Shown: piece after piece, positions 24,679 to 33,355 of the stretch | Layout: every line of letters begins with the position of its first letter | How positions within the stretch are numbered: position 1 is the first letter of the stretch | DNA from: an uncultured Faecalibacterium sp. | Lineage (GTDB): Bacteria; Bacillota; Clostridia; Oscillospirales; Ruminococcaceae | Assembly: GCA_934548045.1 (NCBI GenBank) | Contig: CAKTEM010000004.1 | Span: 1 to 64,000 of the forward strand | Direction: 5' to 3' | Length of the DNA stretch: 64,000 bases | Translations under genes and position numbers: made by a program | The notes under the pieces: generated by a model | Database searches by the model: none | Told to the model about the DNA's origin: nothing | The model's input: only the letters and a program-made list of their open reading frames with translations

Positions 24679-25707
24679 ATGGGAATTTCACACGAATATC
24701 ATACGCCGCGCCGGAGAAGCAGACACGGAACCGTCAACGGAAAGCTTCGGTTCATCGGGGTCGTCATTGCGATCCTGGTGCTGTCGCTGGCCATCACGGC
24801 GATTTTGGAAAACGGCCAGAAAGCCGGAGAAGAGCAGACCGCCATCTCGAGCGGCACGGCGCAGAACATTCTGGCACCGCTCCCGATGCAGGGAAATGCT
24901 TCGGCGGACACGGCAGATTCTGCCGCTGGTGACGATGCCGCGAACGCGGACAGCACCGCCGGAACGGAAACCGTCACGCTGGAACAGTTCGGCCCGGCAA
25001 AGCAGACCGCCGGTGCCTATACCATTAAAGCATATGACAGCAGTGTGCTCCGTCAGCCCCGCTGCGGACAGGTCGATCTGAGCTACTTCTCGGACGCGGC
25101 CTTCCTCGGCGACAGCCTGACCGTGGGCTTCTCGGATTACAGCATCAACCTCGGCGGCGCACTCATCTGCGGCTATACCGGCGTCGGCCCGGATGCCATC
25201 GTCAACCGGAGCGCAGTCAAGAGCAGCGTCCGGGGCGAGGAAATTGCACTGGATGTTCTGGCGGCGGCACAGCCGAAAAAGCTCTATATCCTGCTCGGCA
25301 CCAACACCCTGACCACGCTGGGCGCGTCTGACCGCTTCCTTGCCTATTACGGGCAGATGCTCGATGTGCTGAAACAGACCCTCCCGGGTTGCATCATCTA
25401 TGTGCAGTCCATTCCGCCGGTGCGCCCGGAAGCCGCCGCTGAAAAGCCCGGTCTGGCAAGCGATGTTGTCCGCTCGGTGAATGAGCAGCTGGCGCAGCTT
25501 GCAGCATCAAAGGGCTGTGTTTACCTTGATTTGTGGGAAACGCTGGCCGATGGTGAGGGCAACCTGAAAGAAGTCCTCGCCGCACCGGATGGCGTGCATC
25601 TCTCGGCAGGCAATGGCTACGGCGCATGGGTGACCTACCTACGTAACCATGCGAAGTATTCGTCCACGAACGCATGGACGCCCGGAAGTGCCTACGCTGG
25701 AAATTAA
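24679..25707 (+). CDS. Membrane-anchored SGNH/GDSL-family hydrolase
   Basis: 342 residues. A basic N-terminus (RRRSRHG) precedes one membrane segment (FIGVVIAILVLSLAITAIL, about 26-44), then a Ser/Ala/Asp-rich linker to about 120. The SGNH fold follows: block I FLGDSLTVGF with the nucleophile Ser, GYTGVGPD, block III LLGTNTL, and block V PDGVHLSAGNGYGAW with the catalytic Asp and His. The enzyme is outside the cell, tethered to the membrane. This type often removes acyl groups from cell-wall or surface polysaccharides, but the substrate cannot be read here. Confidence 0.82.
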   Translation: MGISHEYHTPRRRSRHGTVNGKLRFIGVVIAILVLSLAITAILENGQKAGEEQTAISSGTAQNILAPLPMQGNASADTADSAAGDDAANADSTAGTETVTLEQFGPAKQTAGAYTIKAYDSSVLRQPRCGQVDLSYFSDAAFLGDSLTVGFSDYSINLGGALICGYTGVGPDAIVNRSAVKSSVRGEEIALDVLAAAQPKKLYILLGTNTLTTLGASDRFLAYYGQMLDVLKQTLPGCIIYVQSIPPVRPEAAAEKPGLASDVVRSVNEQLAQLAASKGCVYLDLWETLADGEGNLKEVLAAPDGVHLSAGNGYGAWVTYLRNHAKYSSTNAWTPGSAYAGN

Positions 25708-25713
25708 AGTGAT

Positions 25714-25764
25714 AAAAAGCATCTGTAGCTTTCCTACAAAACAGGAAAGATACAGATGCTTTTC
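25714..25764. terminator. Bidirectional terminator between hydrolase and LysR gene
   Basis: Arms of about 20 bases (AAAGCATCTGTAGCTTTCCT and its near-complement, with one bulge) with A- and T-rich flanks. It serves the two convergent genes. Confidence 0.85.
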
Positions 25765-25767
25765 TCT

Positions 25768-26658
25768 TTAAGTGTGATAATTTTTCAGCTGCTGCTGTAA
25801 ATACTCCCGAAGCAGGTCGGAACAGGCGTTTTTGTCCTGTTCCGGTTGGAGAAAAGCCGCGCAGATGGGCGACATCCCTTCCAGAACCACATCCCGGATG
25901 GGGTCGGTCTCCCGGATGGCATAACTTTCGAGCCGGTCAAGGGCGAAATATCCCTGTTCCTGCACGAGGTAGCGCACCTGATAGAATTTTTCGCCGATCT
26001 CGATCTGTGGGTGAGAATCGCTCTCGCGCAGGGCATCCCAGAGCGGAGAAAGCGGCTCCGAACGCAGACCCGGAACCAGCAGATGCTGGCCGTCCAGCTC
26101 GCGCGGATGAACGCTTTTTCTTACCCAGAACGGACTGCCGCGAGAGACTAAAATGGAAGCGGTGTGACTCGTCAGAGCAGTTCGTCGTAGTCCGGGCGTC
26201 ATTCCGCCCAAGTCCATCACCAGCCCGGCATCCAGCGCACCGTTTTCCAGTTGTTCGAGAACAGCGTCATTGGAGAGGAAGACCATGTCGAGGGGGATGC
26301 CCGGGTATTTCTTCCGGAACGCATCCAACTCGTCACCCAGCATCGGCAGATAGTCCGGAACCAGTGCGACGCTGACGCCGAACCGAAGCGGCTCCGAATG
26401 GATGTCCTGACACGCCTGCGCACAGAGCTGCTCGAACTGCGCCACAACAGGAGTAGCCTGTGCGCGGAAACGTTCGCCCTTCTCGGTCAGGATGAGGTGG
26501 TTGCGGACGTTGCGAAAGAGTTCACCGCAAAGCTCTTTTTCGAGGGAAGCGATGCTCATCCGGAGGGCCTGACGGCTCAGATACAGCCGCTCGGCGGTAC
26601 GGGTGAAGTTCAGATCTTCGCAGACGGCGAGAAAATATTGCAGCTGCTGTATCGTCAT
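25768..26658 (-). CDS. LysR family regulator
   Basis: 296 residues. The N-terminal winged helix MTIQQLQYFLAVCEDLNFTRTAERLYLSRQALRMSIASLEKELCGELFRN (about 1-50) is typical of the family. The effector domain follows (LRFGVSVALVPDYLPMLGDELDAFRKKYPGI). The gene is divergent from a secreted flavin reductase gene and shares with it a dyad at 26697-26715. This suggests that it controls the reductase in response to that enzyme's substrate or product. Confidence 0.92.
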   Translation of the reverse strand: MTIQQLQYFLAVCEDLNFTRTAERLYLSRQALRMSIASLEKELCGELFRNVRNHLILTEKGERFRAQATPVVAQFEQLCAQACQDIHSEPLRFGVSVALVPDYLPMLGDELDAFRKKYPGIPLDMVFLSNDAVLEQLENGALDAGLVMDLGGMTPGLRRTALTSHTASILVSRGSPFWVRKSVHPRELDGQHLLVPGLRSEPLSPLWDALRESDSHPQIEIGEKFYQVRYLVQEQGYFALDRLESYAIRETDPIRDVVLEGMSPICAAFLQPEQDKNACSDLLREYLQQQLKNYHT

Positions 26659-26696
26659 GGTATCCTCTCCAAACGCAAATTTTATTTGTCACCTAT

Positions 26697-26715
26697 AAGG
26701 AGATTATAACTCCTT
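26697..26715. promoter_or_regulatory. LysR-type binding dyad
   Basis: AAGGAG-7-CTCCTT, a perfect 6-bp dyad in the divergent promoter region. It covers the -10 box of the LysR gene and lies about 20 bases upstream of the -10 box of the reductase gene. This placement suits autorepression with activation of the reductase. Confidence 0.6.
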
Positions 26716-26731
26716 TTCAGAAGAATGTAAA
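26703..26731 (-). promoter_or_regulatory. Promoter of the LysR gene
   Basis: TTTACA, 17-base spacer, TATAAT on the minus strand; the -10 lies inside the dyad. Confidence 0.65.
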
Positions 26732-26740
26732 TGTGATACT
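26732..26740 (+). promoter_or_regulatory. Extended -10 element of the flavin reductase gene
   Basis: TGTGATACT with no good -35 box, consistent with a promoter that needs an activator such as the divergent LysR protein. Confidence 0.45.
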
Positions 26741-26799
26741 TTTAACAAAGAAAAGATGATATTTTGTATCACACAAGAAGAAAAGGAAGGAAAACTCTC

Positions 26800-28785
26800 A
26801 TGGAAAAGATCTCGCGCAAAGGATTTTTGAAATTCGCCGCAGCTGCTGCAATGAGCGGCATGACCGCAGGTGCACTGACCGCCTGCAAGTCCGCGTCCAG
26901 CGAACCGGCAAGCTCCGGCAGTGCCGTCGGCATCTACACGCCCGGCACCTATACCTCTTCGGCAAAGGGCATGTCGGAGATCACCGCGACCGTTACGTTC
27001 GACGCAAACAGCATCACCAAGGTCGAGCTGGATCTGTCGGGCGAGACGGACAGCATCGGTCAGGCTGCAAAGGACAAGCTCATCGAGCAGGTCATGAACG
27101 CCCAGACCAGCCAGATCGACGGTGTGACCGGTGCGACTGTCACCAGCAAGGCTGTGCAGAACGCGGTGGCTGACTGCATCCAGCAGGCCAGCGGCGGCGT
27201 CATCAGCCCGGCGGAACAGCCCCTTGAGGAGAGCGGCAACGCCGATTGGTTGGGCGAGGAGCCGGAAGTTGCCGAGAGCGACATCAAGAGTACTGTTGAG
27301 TGCGAGGTTCTGGTCGTTGGCGCAGGCTCTTCGGGTACCTTTGCAGCTGCCGCAGCAGCTGAGGCAGGCGCAAAGACCATCCTCATCGAGAAGTTCAACC
27401 ACGACATGGCAAGCGGCATCCGCGATACGCTGGCGGCCTGCGGTTCCAAACAGCAGCAGGAGGACGGCGACGATGTCCGCAAGAAGGATGCTGTCCGTTA
27501 CCTCTGCAATTGGAGTCAGGGCTACACGCGCCGCAGTCTGGCGCAGGTCTGGGCAGACCGGAGCGGTGAGACGATGGACTGGTTTACCGATGTTCTGGCC
27601 GAAAGCGGTATTGACTTCCGCCACGAGATCGACGAAAAGCACGACAACGACAACTTCGAGGCTCTCGATGTCGGTCACAGCACCCAGTATGGTGAGGAGT
27701 ACAGCGAACAGCTGACGATGGATGCCGTCCTCAAGCACGCCGAGGCAGACGGTCTGGAAGTCCAGTATGAGATCACGATGGTCAAGCTGGAAAAGAAAGA
27801 CGGCCGTGTGACCGGCCTCATCGCCAAGAACGCCAACGATGAATATGTCCGCTACAATGCTTCCAAGGGCGTCATTCTGGCCTGCGGCGGTTACAGCGGC
27901 AACGATACCATGATGAACGCCCTGCAGCCCCAGAGCGTCGAGCAGACCTGCATCAACTACTCCAAGCCGGGCGCAAAGGGCGACGGCATCAAGGCCTGCC
28001 TGTGGGCCGGTGCCATCATGGACACCACCCACACCTCGATGATTTTCGACCGCGGTGCCATCAAGCCCGACCAGACCGGCGAGTACGGCAAGGCCAGCGA
28101 CGGCGCACTGTTCTGGATGGGCAGCCAGCCGTTCCTGAAGGTCAACCTGAACGGCGAGCGTTTCATGAATGAGTATCAGCCCTATGATATGATCCTGCAC
28201 GCCGCCGCAAGTCAGCCCTACCACACCTACTGCACCGTCTGGGACAGCAAGTACCCCGACGACTGCGAGCGGTTCGCGACCCACGGCTGCAGCCGCCTGT
28301 ACCCCCATGTGAACGGCACGAACCCGGTCTTCCCGATGGGCTATGTCATGGAGCTGAACGCTGACCTGCAGTCTCAGGGCTATATCGTCGAGGCCGATAC
28401 CATCGAGGAGCTGGCCGAAAAGCTGGGCCTGCCCGTCGACCAGTTCACCAGCACGGTCGAGCGTTACAACGAGCTGGCCGCAAAGGGCGAGGACGAGGAC
28501 TTCGATAAGGAGAGCTACCGTCTGTCGACCCTGAGCGAGGCACCCTTCTACGGTGTCCGTCAGGCTGGCGGCTACCTCATCTGCACGATGGACGGCATCC
28601 AGATCGACGACGATATGCACGCCATCGACCATGATTTCAAGGCAATTCCCGGCCTGTATGTCATCGGCGACATGAGCGGCAACTACTTCTCGGGCAGCTA
28701 TCCCTGCCTGATGGCTGGTGCTGCTGCCGGCCGCAGCGCGACCTTTGGCCGTCTGGCCGGTCAGAACGCCGCAAAGGGCATCTGA
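26800..28785 (+). CDS. Secreted FMN-binding / FAD-dependent reductase lipoprotein (fumarate/urocanate reductase type)
   Basis: 661 residues. The N-terminus MEKISRKGFLKFAAAAAMSG ends in a lipobox (LTAC, Cys 29), so the protein is anchored outside the membrane. Residues 45-125 are an FMN-binding domain with the flavinylation motif DGVTGATVTS (107-116), where FMN is covalently attached by ApbE-type transferases. Residues 165-650 are a flavocytochrome c/fumarate reductase FAD domain (VLVVGAGSSGTFAAAAAAEAG; VILACGGYSGN; GLYVIGDMSGNYFSGSYPC). Proteins of this layout pass electrons from the membrane to an external acceptor such as fumarate, urocanate or cinnamate-like acids. The acceptor cannot be read from sequence. 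GGAAGGA precedes the ATG. Confidence 0.87.
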   Translation: MEKISRKGFLKFAAAAAMSGMTAGALTACKSASSEPASSGSAVGIYTPGTYTSSAKGMSEITATVTFDANSITKVELDLSGETDSIGQAAKDKLIEQVMNAQTSQIDGVTGATVTSKAVQNAVADCIQQASGGVISPAEQPLEESGNADWLGEEPEVAESDIKSTVECEVLVVGAGSSGTFAAAAAAEAGAKTILIEKFNHDMASGIRDTLAACGSKQQQEDGDDVRKKDAVRYLCNWSQGYTRRSLAQVWADRSGETMDWFTDVLAESGIDFRHEIDEKHDNDNFEALDVGHSTQYGEEYSEQLTMDAVLKHAEADGLEVQYEITMVKLEKKDGRVTGLIAKNANDEYVRYNASKGVILACGGYSGNDTMMNALQPQSVEQTCINYSKPGAKGDGIKACLWAGAIMDTTHTSMIFDRGAIKPDQTGEYGKASDGALFWMGSQPFLKVNLNGERFMNEYQPYDMILHAAASQPYHTYCTVWDSKYPDDCERFATHGCSRLYPHVNGTNPVFPMGYVMELNADLQSQGYIVEADTIEELAEKLGLPVDQFTSTVERYNELAAKGEDEDFDKESYRLSTLSEAPFYGVRQAGGYLICTMDGIQIDDDMHAIDHDFKAIPGLYVIGDMSGNYFSGSYPCLMAGAAAGRSATFGRLAGQNAAKGI

Positions 28786-28806
28786 TAAACTTTAAACCGT
28801 AAAACG

Positions 28807-28847
28807 AAAGCGAACCTGCTGAACATCCTCGGCAGGTTCGCTTTTTT
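28807..28847 (+). terminator. Terminator after the flavin reductase gene
   Basis: 13-bp arms AAAGCGAACCTGC and complement, then TTTTTTG. Confidence 0.87.
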
Positions 28848-28857
28848 GTACACAAAA

Positions 28858-28895
28858 AGACCCGGCGTCATGGAAGACTCCACAACGCCGGGTCT
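28858..28895 (-). terminator. Terminator after typA
   Basis: 11-bp arms AGACCCGGCGT and complement, followed by TTTTTG on the minus strand, about 32 bases past the typA stop. Confidence 0.85.
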
Positions 28896-28926
28896 ATTAT
28901 AGCGAATAATTCAGGAAAAGAAAAGC

Positions 28927-30750
28927 TTACTTCAGCTTACTCTTAGCCTTCATGCGCTGGTCATGGTTCAGGATCTGCTTGCGGATACGCAGGCTCTCCG
29001 GGGTGACCTCCAGCAGCTCGTCCGGAGCCAGAAACTCAAGGCAGCCCTCGAGGCTCAGCTTGCTGATGGGAACCAGACGCAGAGCGTCATCGGAACCGGA
29101 AGCACGGGTGTTCGTCAGGTGCTTGGTCTTGCAGACGTTGACATCGACATCCTCGCCGGAAGCGGTGTAGCCGATGACCATGCCCTCGTAGACCTTCTCG
29201 CCGGGGCCGACCAGCAGGGTACCGCGCTGCTGTGCGTTGAACAGACCGTAGGTGACAGCATCGCCGGTCTCGAAGCTGACCAGAGAACCGGTGGAGCGGT
29301 TGGCGATCATGCCAGCCCAGACATCATAACCGTCGAAGATCTGGTTGATGACGCCTTCACCGTGGGTATCGGTCAGGAACTGGTTGCGGTAGCCGAACAG
29401 GCCGCGGCTGGGCATACGGAACTCGAGACGAACACGGGTGTCGCCCAGAGACTCCATCTGCTGCAGCTGAGCCTTGCGCTGGCCCAGACCGGTCATAACA
29501 GCACCCTGATACTGGGTGGGAACGTCGATGACGACGTGCTCCATAGGCTCGTAAGTCTTGCCGTCGATGACCTTGGTCAGAACGTGCGGAGGCGAGACCT
29601 GCAGTTCGTAACCTTCGCGGCGCATGGTCTCGATGAGGATGGACAGGTGCATCTCACCACGGCCCATAACACGGAAGGAATCGGTGGTAGCAGAATCCTG
29701 AACCTTCAGAGCGACGTCCTTCAGCAGCTCTTTCTGCAGACGGTCACGGATCTGACGGCTGGTGACATACTTACCCTCACGGCCAGCCAGAGGGCTGTCG
29801 TTGACGGAGAAGGTCATCTCAACGGTCGGGTCGTTGATCTTCAGGAAGGGAAGCGGCTCGACGTTGGACGGGCTGCACAGGGTGTTGCCGATGGTGACAT
29901 CGGGCAGACCGGAGAATGCGACGATATCGCCGGCGGTGATGTTGTCGCACGGCTGACGGCCGTTTGCCTGGAAGTCATACAGCTTGGTCAGGCGGCCGCG
30001 CATCTTGAGGTCGGGATTATGCCAGTCGCAGACCTGAACTTCCTCGCCGACACGGGCGATACCGTTCTGGATGCGGCCGATGCCGATACGGCCGACGAAC
30101 TCGTTGTAGTCGACAGAAGAGACCAGCATCTGGAACGGAGCTTCCGGGTCGCCCTCGGGCGGCTTGATGGTGCTGAGCAGGGTGTCGAACAGGGGCATCA
30201 GATCGGTGCCGGGAACATCCGGGTCAAGGCTTGCGGTACCATCACGGCCGCAGCAGAACAGCATGGGGCAGTCCAGCTGCTCGTCGGTAGCACCCAGATC
30301 CATCAGCAGGTACAGGACCTCGTCGATGACTTCCTTGATGCGTGCGTCCGGGCGGTCGATCTTGTTGATAGCGACCACCAGGCTCAGGTTCTGCTGAAGA
30401 GCTTTCTGCAGAACGAAACGGGTCTGGGGCATGCAGCCCTCAGCAGCGTCGACCAGCAGCAGAACGCCGTTGACCATCTTCAGGACGCGCTCGACCTCGC
30501 CGCCGAAGTCAGCATGGCCCGGGGTATCGACGATGTTGATCTTGACACCCTTGTAGGTGCAGGAGCAGTTCTTTGCCAGAATGGTGATGCCGCGCTCACG
30601 CTCGATATCGCCGCTGTCCATGACACGCTCTGCGACGACCTGATTGTCGCGGAACGCGCCGCTCTGACGCAGCATTGCGTCGACCAGCGTGGTCTTGCCG
30701 TGGTCAACGTGAGCGATGATAGCGACGTTGCGCAAATCGTTACGAACCAT
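28927..30750 (-). CDS. typA: Translational GTPase TypA/BipA
   Basis: 607 residues, ribosome-associated GTPase of the EF-G group involved in stress adaptation and 50S subunit biogenesis. G1 AHVDHGKTTLVDAML is near 15-28, G2/switch ERERGITILAKNCS, G3 DTPGHADFGGE, G4 NKIDRPDAR. The C-terminal TypA region includes GRGEMHLSILIETMRREGYEL and MPSRGLFGYRNQFLTDT. The start is placed at 30750 (VRNDLRNVAIIAHVDHG) because GAGAGG lies about 9 bases upstream; an ATG 9 bases earlier is closer to the site. Usual length and fully intact. Confidence 0.97.
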   Translation of the reverse strand: MVRNDLRNVAIIAHVDHGKTTLVDAMLRQSGAFRDNQVVAERVMDSGDIERERGITILAKNCSCTYKGVKINIVDTPGHADFGGEVERVLKMVNGVLLLVDAAEGCMPQTRFVLQKALQQNLSLVVAINKIDRPDARIKEVIDEVLYLLMDLGATDEQLDCPMLFCCGRDGTASLDPDVPGTDLMPLFDTLLSTIKPPEGDPEAPFQMLVSSVDYNEFVGRIGIGRIQNGIARVGEEVQVCDWHNPDLKMRGRLTKLYDFQANGRQPCDNITAGDIVAFSGLPDVTIGNTLCSPSNVEPLPFLKINDPTVEMTFSVNDSPLAGREGKYVTSRQIRDRLQKELLKDVALKVQDSATTDSFRVMGRGEMHLSILIETMRREGYELQVSPPHVLTKVIDGKTYEPMEHVVIDVPTQYQGAVMTGLGQRKAQLQQMESLGDTRVRLEFRMPSRGLFGYRNQFLTDTHGEGVINQIFDGYDVWAGMIANRSTGSLVSFETGDAVTYGLFNAQQRGTLLVGPGEKVYEGMVIGYTASGEDVDVNVCKTKHLTNTRASGSDDALRLVPISKLSLEGCLEFLAPDELLEVTPESLRIRKQILNHDQRMKAKSKLK

Positions 30751-30805
30751 AAAATACAACCTCTCTATTTTTAAACTGAGTAGAAGTTACGTCATACGAT
30801 TTAAG

Positions 30806-30833
30806 TTTATATCAGAGGAGGGTGGTTTGTCAA
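30806..30833 (-). promoter_or_regulatory. Promoter of typA
   Basis: TTGACA, 16-base spacer, TATAAA on the minus strand, about 55 bases before the start codon. Confidence 0.7.
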
Positions 30834-30915
30834 GATTGTATAAAAATTTTTTCAAACTTTCGGCGTTTTGCTCGAGATAAGCCCTGCGATTTGTTCGACC
30901 TGTGACCCGAAAATA

Positions 30916-30924
30916 TGATATACT
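30916..30924 (+). promoter_or_regulatory. Extended -10 promoter element for the beta-CASP nuclease gene
   Basis: TGATATACT, 35 bases before the ATG; the -35 region (TTCGAC, 19-base spacer) is weak. Confidence 0.5.
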
Positions 30925-30959
30925 AAAAATGAATCGAAACCCCTTAGGGAGGTGCTGTT

Positions 30960-32567
30960 ATGAAATTGACGTTTTTGGGCGCGAACCATGAGGTGACGGG
31001 CAGCTGTACGCTGCTGGAAGCCGCCGGACAGCGGTACCTCATCGACTGCGGCATGGAGCAGGGCAAGGATGTTTACGAGAATCAGCCCATCCCGGTCGCA
31101 CCCGGTGAGATCGACGGCGTGCTGGTGACCCATGCCCACATCGACCATACCGGAATGTTGCCGCTGCTGGCGCGGAACGGCTTCCGTGGCAAAATTTACG
31201 CCACAAAGCCCACCACCGAGCTGTGCGGCATCATGCTGCGCGATTCGGCCCACATTCAGGAGTTTGAGGCCGAGTGGAAGAACCGGAAGGGCAAACGCTC
31301 CGGCGCGGAACCCGTGGAGCCGGTGTACACTATTCAGGATGCCGAAGCCGCGCTGAAACTCTTCGTCGGCGTGGGTTACAACCGGCAGGTGGAGCTTGCG
31401 CCGGGCCTTGTCATCCGGTTCGTGGATGTCGGCCATCTGCTCGGCTCGTCCAGCATCGAGGTCTGGGTGACGGAGAACGGCCACACCACAAAGCTGGTCT
31501 TCTCGGGCGATATCGGCAACCAGCATCAGCCCATCATCAAAGACCCGACCTATCTCACCGACGCGGATTATGTCGTGATGGAGTCCACTTACGGCGACCG
31601 TCTCCACGGCCCGAAGCCGGATTATGTGGCAGAGCTGAGCAAAATTTTGCAGCGGACGTTCGACCGTGGCGGCAATGTCGTCATCCCGAGCTTCGCGGTC
31701 GGCCGCACGCAGGAGATACTCTATTTCATCCGGGAAATCAAGGAAAAAGGCCTTGTGACAGGTCACGGAAATTTCCCGGTCTACATTGATAGTCCGCTTG
31801 CCATCGAGGCAACACGGATTTTTCAGGACACCGACCCGAATTGCTTCGATGAAGAAACACGGGCATTGCTGGCACAGGGCATCGACCCCATCCACTTCCC
31901 GGGATTGCGCGTCAGCGTCACCAGCGACGAATCGCGGATGATCAACGCCGACAAAGTGCCAAAGGTCATCATCTCGGCCAGCGGCATGTGTGAGGCCGGC
32001 CGTATCCGTCACCACCTGAAACACAACCTCTGGCGTCCGGAGTGTACGATCCTGTTCGTCGGCTATCAGGCTGTCGGAACGCTGGGCCGTACCTTGATAG
32101 AGGGCGCGACCGATGTTAAGCTCTTTGGCGAGGAGATCGAGGTGCAGGCAGAAATTTGCCAGTTGACCGGACTTTCCGGCCACGCGGATAGAGACGGCCT
32201 GCTGGCGTGGGTCAATGCGTTCAGCCCGAAGCCCAAGCGCGTTTTCATCGTCCACGGTGAGGACGAGGTGGAGAACATCTTTGCCCAGACCCTGACCGAA
32301 CAGGGCTTTACCGCCTGCGCTCCCTACAACGGCGAGCAGTGGGGCATCGGTGCCGAGGGTGCGGTCTGCCTGCAGGAAGGCACCCGGGTCAAGGTCGAGC
32401 ATCGGGTCAGCGAGGGTGCAAGCCGTGCGGCTACCGTCTTCCAGCGTCTTGTCAGTGCAGGGAAGCGGCTGCTGCGTGTCATCGAACACAATCAGGGCGG
32501 CGCAAACAAGGACCTCGCCAAGTTTGCCGACCAGATCAACGCCCTCTGCGACAAGTGGGATCGCTGA
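30960..32567 (+). CDS. Metallo-beta-lactamase / beta-CASP ribonuclease-like protein
   Basis: 535 residues. The metal site HAHIDHTG is at 58-65, and further zinc ligands are in VDVGHLLGSSSIEV and FSGDIGNQHQPI. The beta-CASP domain follows (ESTYGDRLHG, NVVIPSFAVGRTQEILYFIREI, ISASGMCEAGRIRHHLKHNLW), and the C-terminal RNA-specificity motif is LSGHADRDGLLAWV with VHGEDE. The family includes CPSF73-like nucleases that cut RNA; bacterial members of this exact type are poorly characterised. GGGAGGT is well placed before the ATG. The C-terminal 60 residues after the catalytic part (EHRVSEGASRAATVFQRLV) are an extra helical segment. Confidence 0.88.
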   Translation: MKLTFLGANHEVTGSCTLLEAAGQRYLIDCGMEQGKDVYENQPIPVAPGEIDGVLVTHAHIDHTGMLPLLARNGFRGKIYATKPTTELCGIMLRDSAHIQEFEAEWKNRKGKRSGAEPVEPVYTIQDAEAALKLFVGVGYNRQVELAPGLVIRFVDVGHLLGSSSIEVWVTENGHTTKLVFSGDIGNQHQPIIKDPTYLTDADYVVMESTYGDRLHGPKPDYVAELSKILQRTFDRGGNVVIPSFAVGRTQEILYFIREIKEKGLVTGHGNFPVYIDSPLAIEATRIFQDTDPNCFDEETRALLAQGIDPIHFPGLRVSVTSDESRMINADKVPKVIISASGMCEAGRIRHHLKHNLWRPECTILFVGYQAVGTLGRTLIEGATDVKLFGEEIEVQAEICQLTGLSGHADRDGLLAWVNAFSPKPKRVFIVHGEDEVENIFAQTLTEQGFTACAPYNGEQWGIGAEGAVCLQEGTRVKVEHRVSEGASRAATVFQRLVSAGKRLLRVIEHNQGGANKDLAKFADQINALCDKWDR

Positions 32568-32665
32568 TATACTGGCGGAAATCCGTCCGGAATGCTTGCG
32601 ATTTTTGACCGAACCTATTATAATAAGTCCGGTAACGCAAACGCAGGAAAGGAAATCACGCTGGT

Positions 32666-33286
32666 ATGGAGTTCAAGAGCCGTCTTTGGGAAAGAATCAA
32701 CGCACATCCGGACGAAAAGGTACAGTATCTGCGCCTGATGCCGATTCTGGAACGAATCGCCGGGCGGCAGGACGCAAAGCCGGTCTATATTATCGCGCTG
32801 GATGGCCGGGCGGCGTCCGGCAAAACCACGATGGCCCGGCAGCTGGCGGAACTTTTGGATGCGGAAATCATCCACATGGATGATTTCTTCCTGCCGATGG
32901 AGCTTCGCACCGAACAGCGGCTTGCGACGCCCGGCGGAAATGTCCACTATGAGCGTTTCCGGGAAGAGGTGCTTCCGCATCTGTCCAAGCCGGAACTGTT
33001 TGCGTACCGGAAATTTGAGTGCAGCATCAAAGATTATAATGGAGTCCGCCAAGTCGGAACCAAACCGTTCCGCATCGTGGAAGGTTCGTACAGTCTCCAT
33101 CCGGAGCTGGGCGATTACGCCGATTTGACCGTGTTCTCCGACGTGGAGCAGGAAGAGCAGCTCCGCCGCATCCGGAATCGGAACGGCGAGGGCGGCGCAA
33201 AGATGTTCCGGAACCGCTGGATACCGCTGGAAGAAGCGTATTTCAGTGCGTATCACATCGCGGAACGGGCGGACACCCGGGTATAA
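32666..33286 (+). CDS. Uridine-kinase-like P-loop kinase
   Basis: 206 residues. The N-terminal helix is followed by Walker A DGRAASGKTTMARQL (about 46-60) and IHMDDFFLPMELRT, the motif of uridine kinase/phosphoribulokinase-like enzymes. It then has GGNVHYERFREEVLPHL, IVEGSYSLHPELGDYADLTVF (Walker B-like) and an Arg-rich lid (EEQLRRIRNRNG). Members phosphorylate nucleosides or small metabolites; the substrate is not determined. GGAAAGGAAA lies upstream of the ATG at a slightly long distance. It is transcribed in the same direction as the nuclease gene, 98 bases downstream. Confidence 0.75.
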   Translation: MEFKSRLWERINAHPDEKVQYLRLMPILERIAGRQDAKPVYIIALDGRAASGKTTMARQLAELLDAEIIHMDDFFLPMELRTEQRLATPGGNVHYERFREEVLPHLSKPELFAYRKFECSIKDYNGVRQVGTKPFRIVEGSYSLHPELGDYADLTVFSDVEQEEQLRRIRNRNGEGGAKMFRNRWIPLEEAYFSAYHIAERADTRV

Positions 33287-33293
33287 AAATCAT

Positions 33294-33336
33294 AGAGCAT
33301 TGGAAGATGAGAGACTCCGCTTCCAATGCTCTTTTA
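33294..33336 (+). terminator. Terminator/leader hairpin before the molybdenum cluster
   Basis: 13-bp perfect arms AGAGCATTGGAAG and complement, then TTTTAAGG. Only 19 bases separate it from the next ATG and no promoter fits between, so it may act as an attenuator for the molybdenum genes as well as a terminator for the kinase gene. Confidence 0.75.
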
Positions 33337-33355
33337 AGGTCAGGAGGAGCGAAAA

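Noticed and set aside
30852..32489. Minus-strand frame opposite the beta-CASP nuclease gene
   Set aside because: No domain, and it overlaps a promoter and the entire conserved gene on the other strand.
33294..33355. Molybdenum-cofactor riboswitch
   Set aside because: A single simple hairpin with a T-tail is present; the multi-stem architecture of the Moco RNA is not seen.
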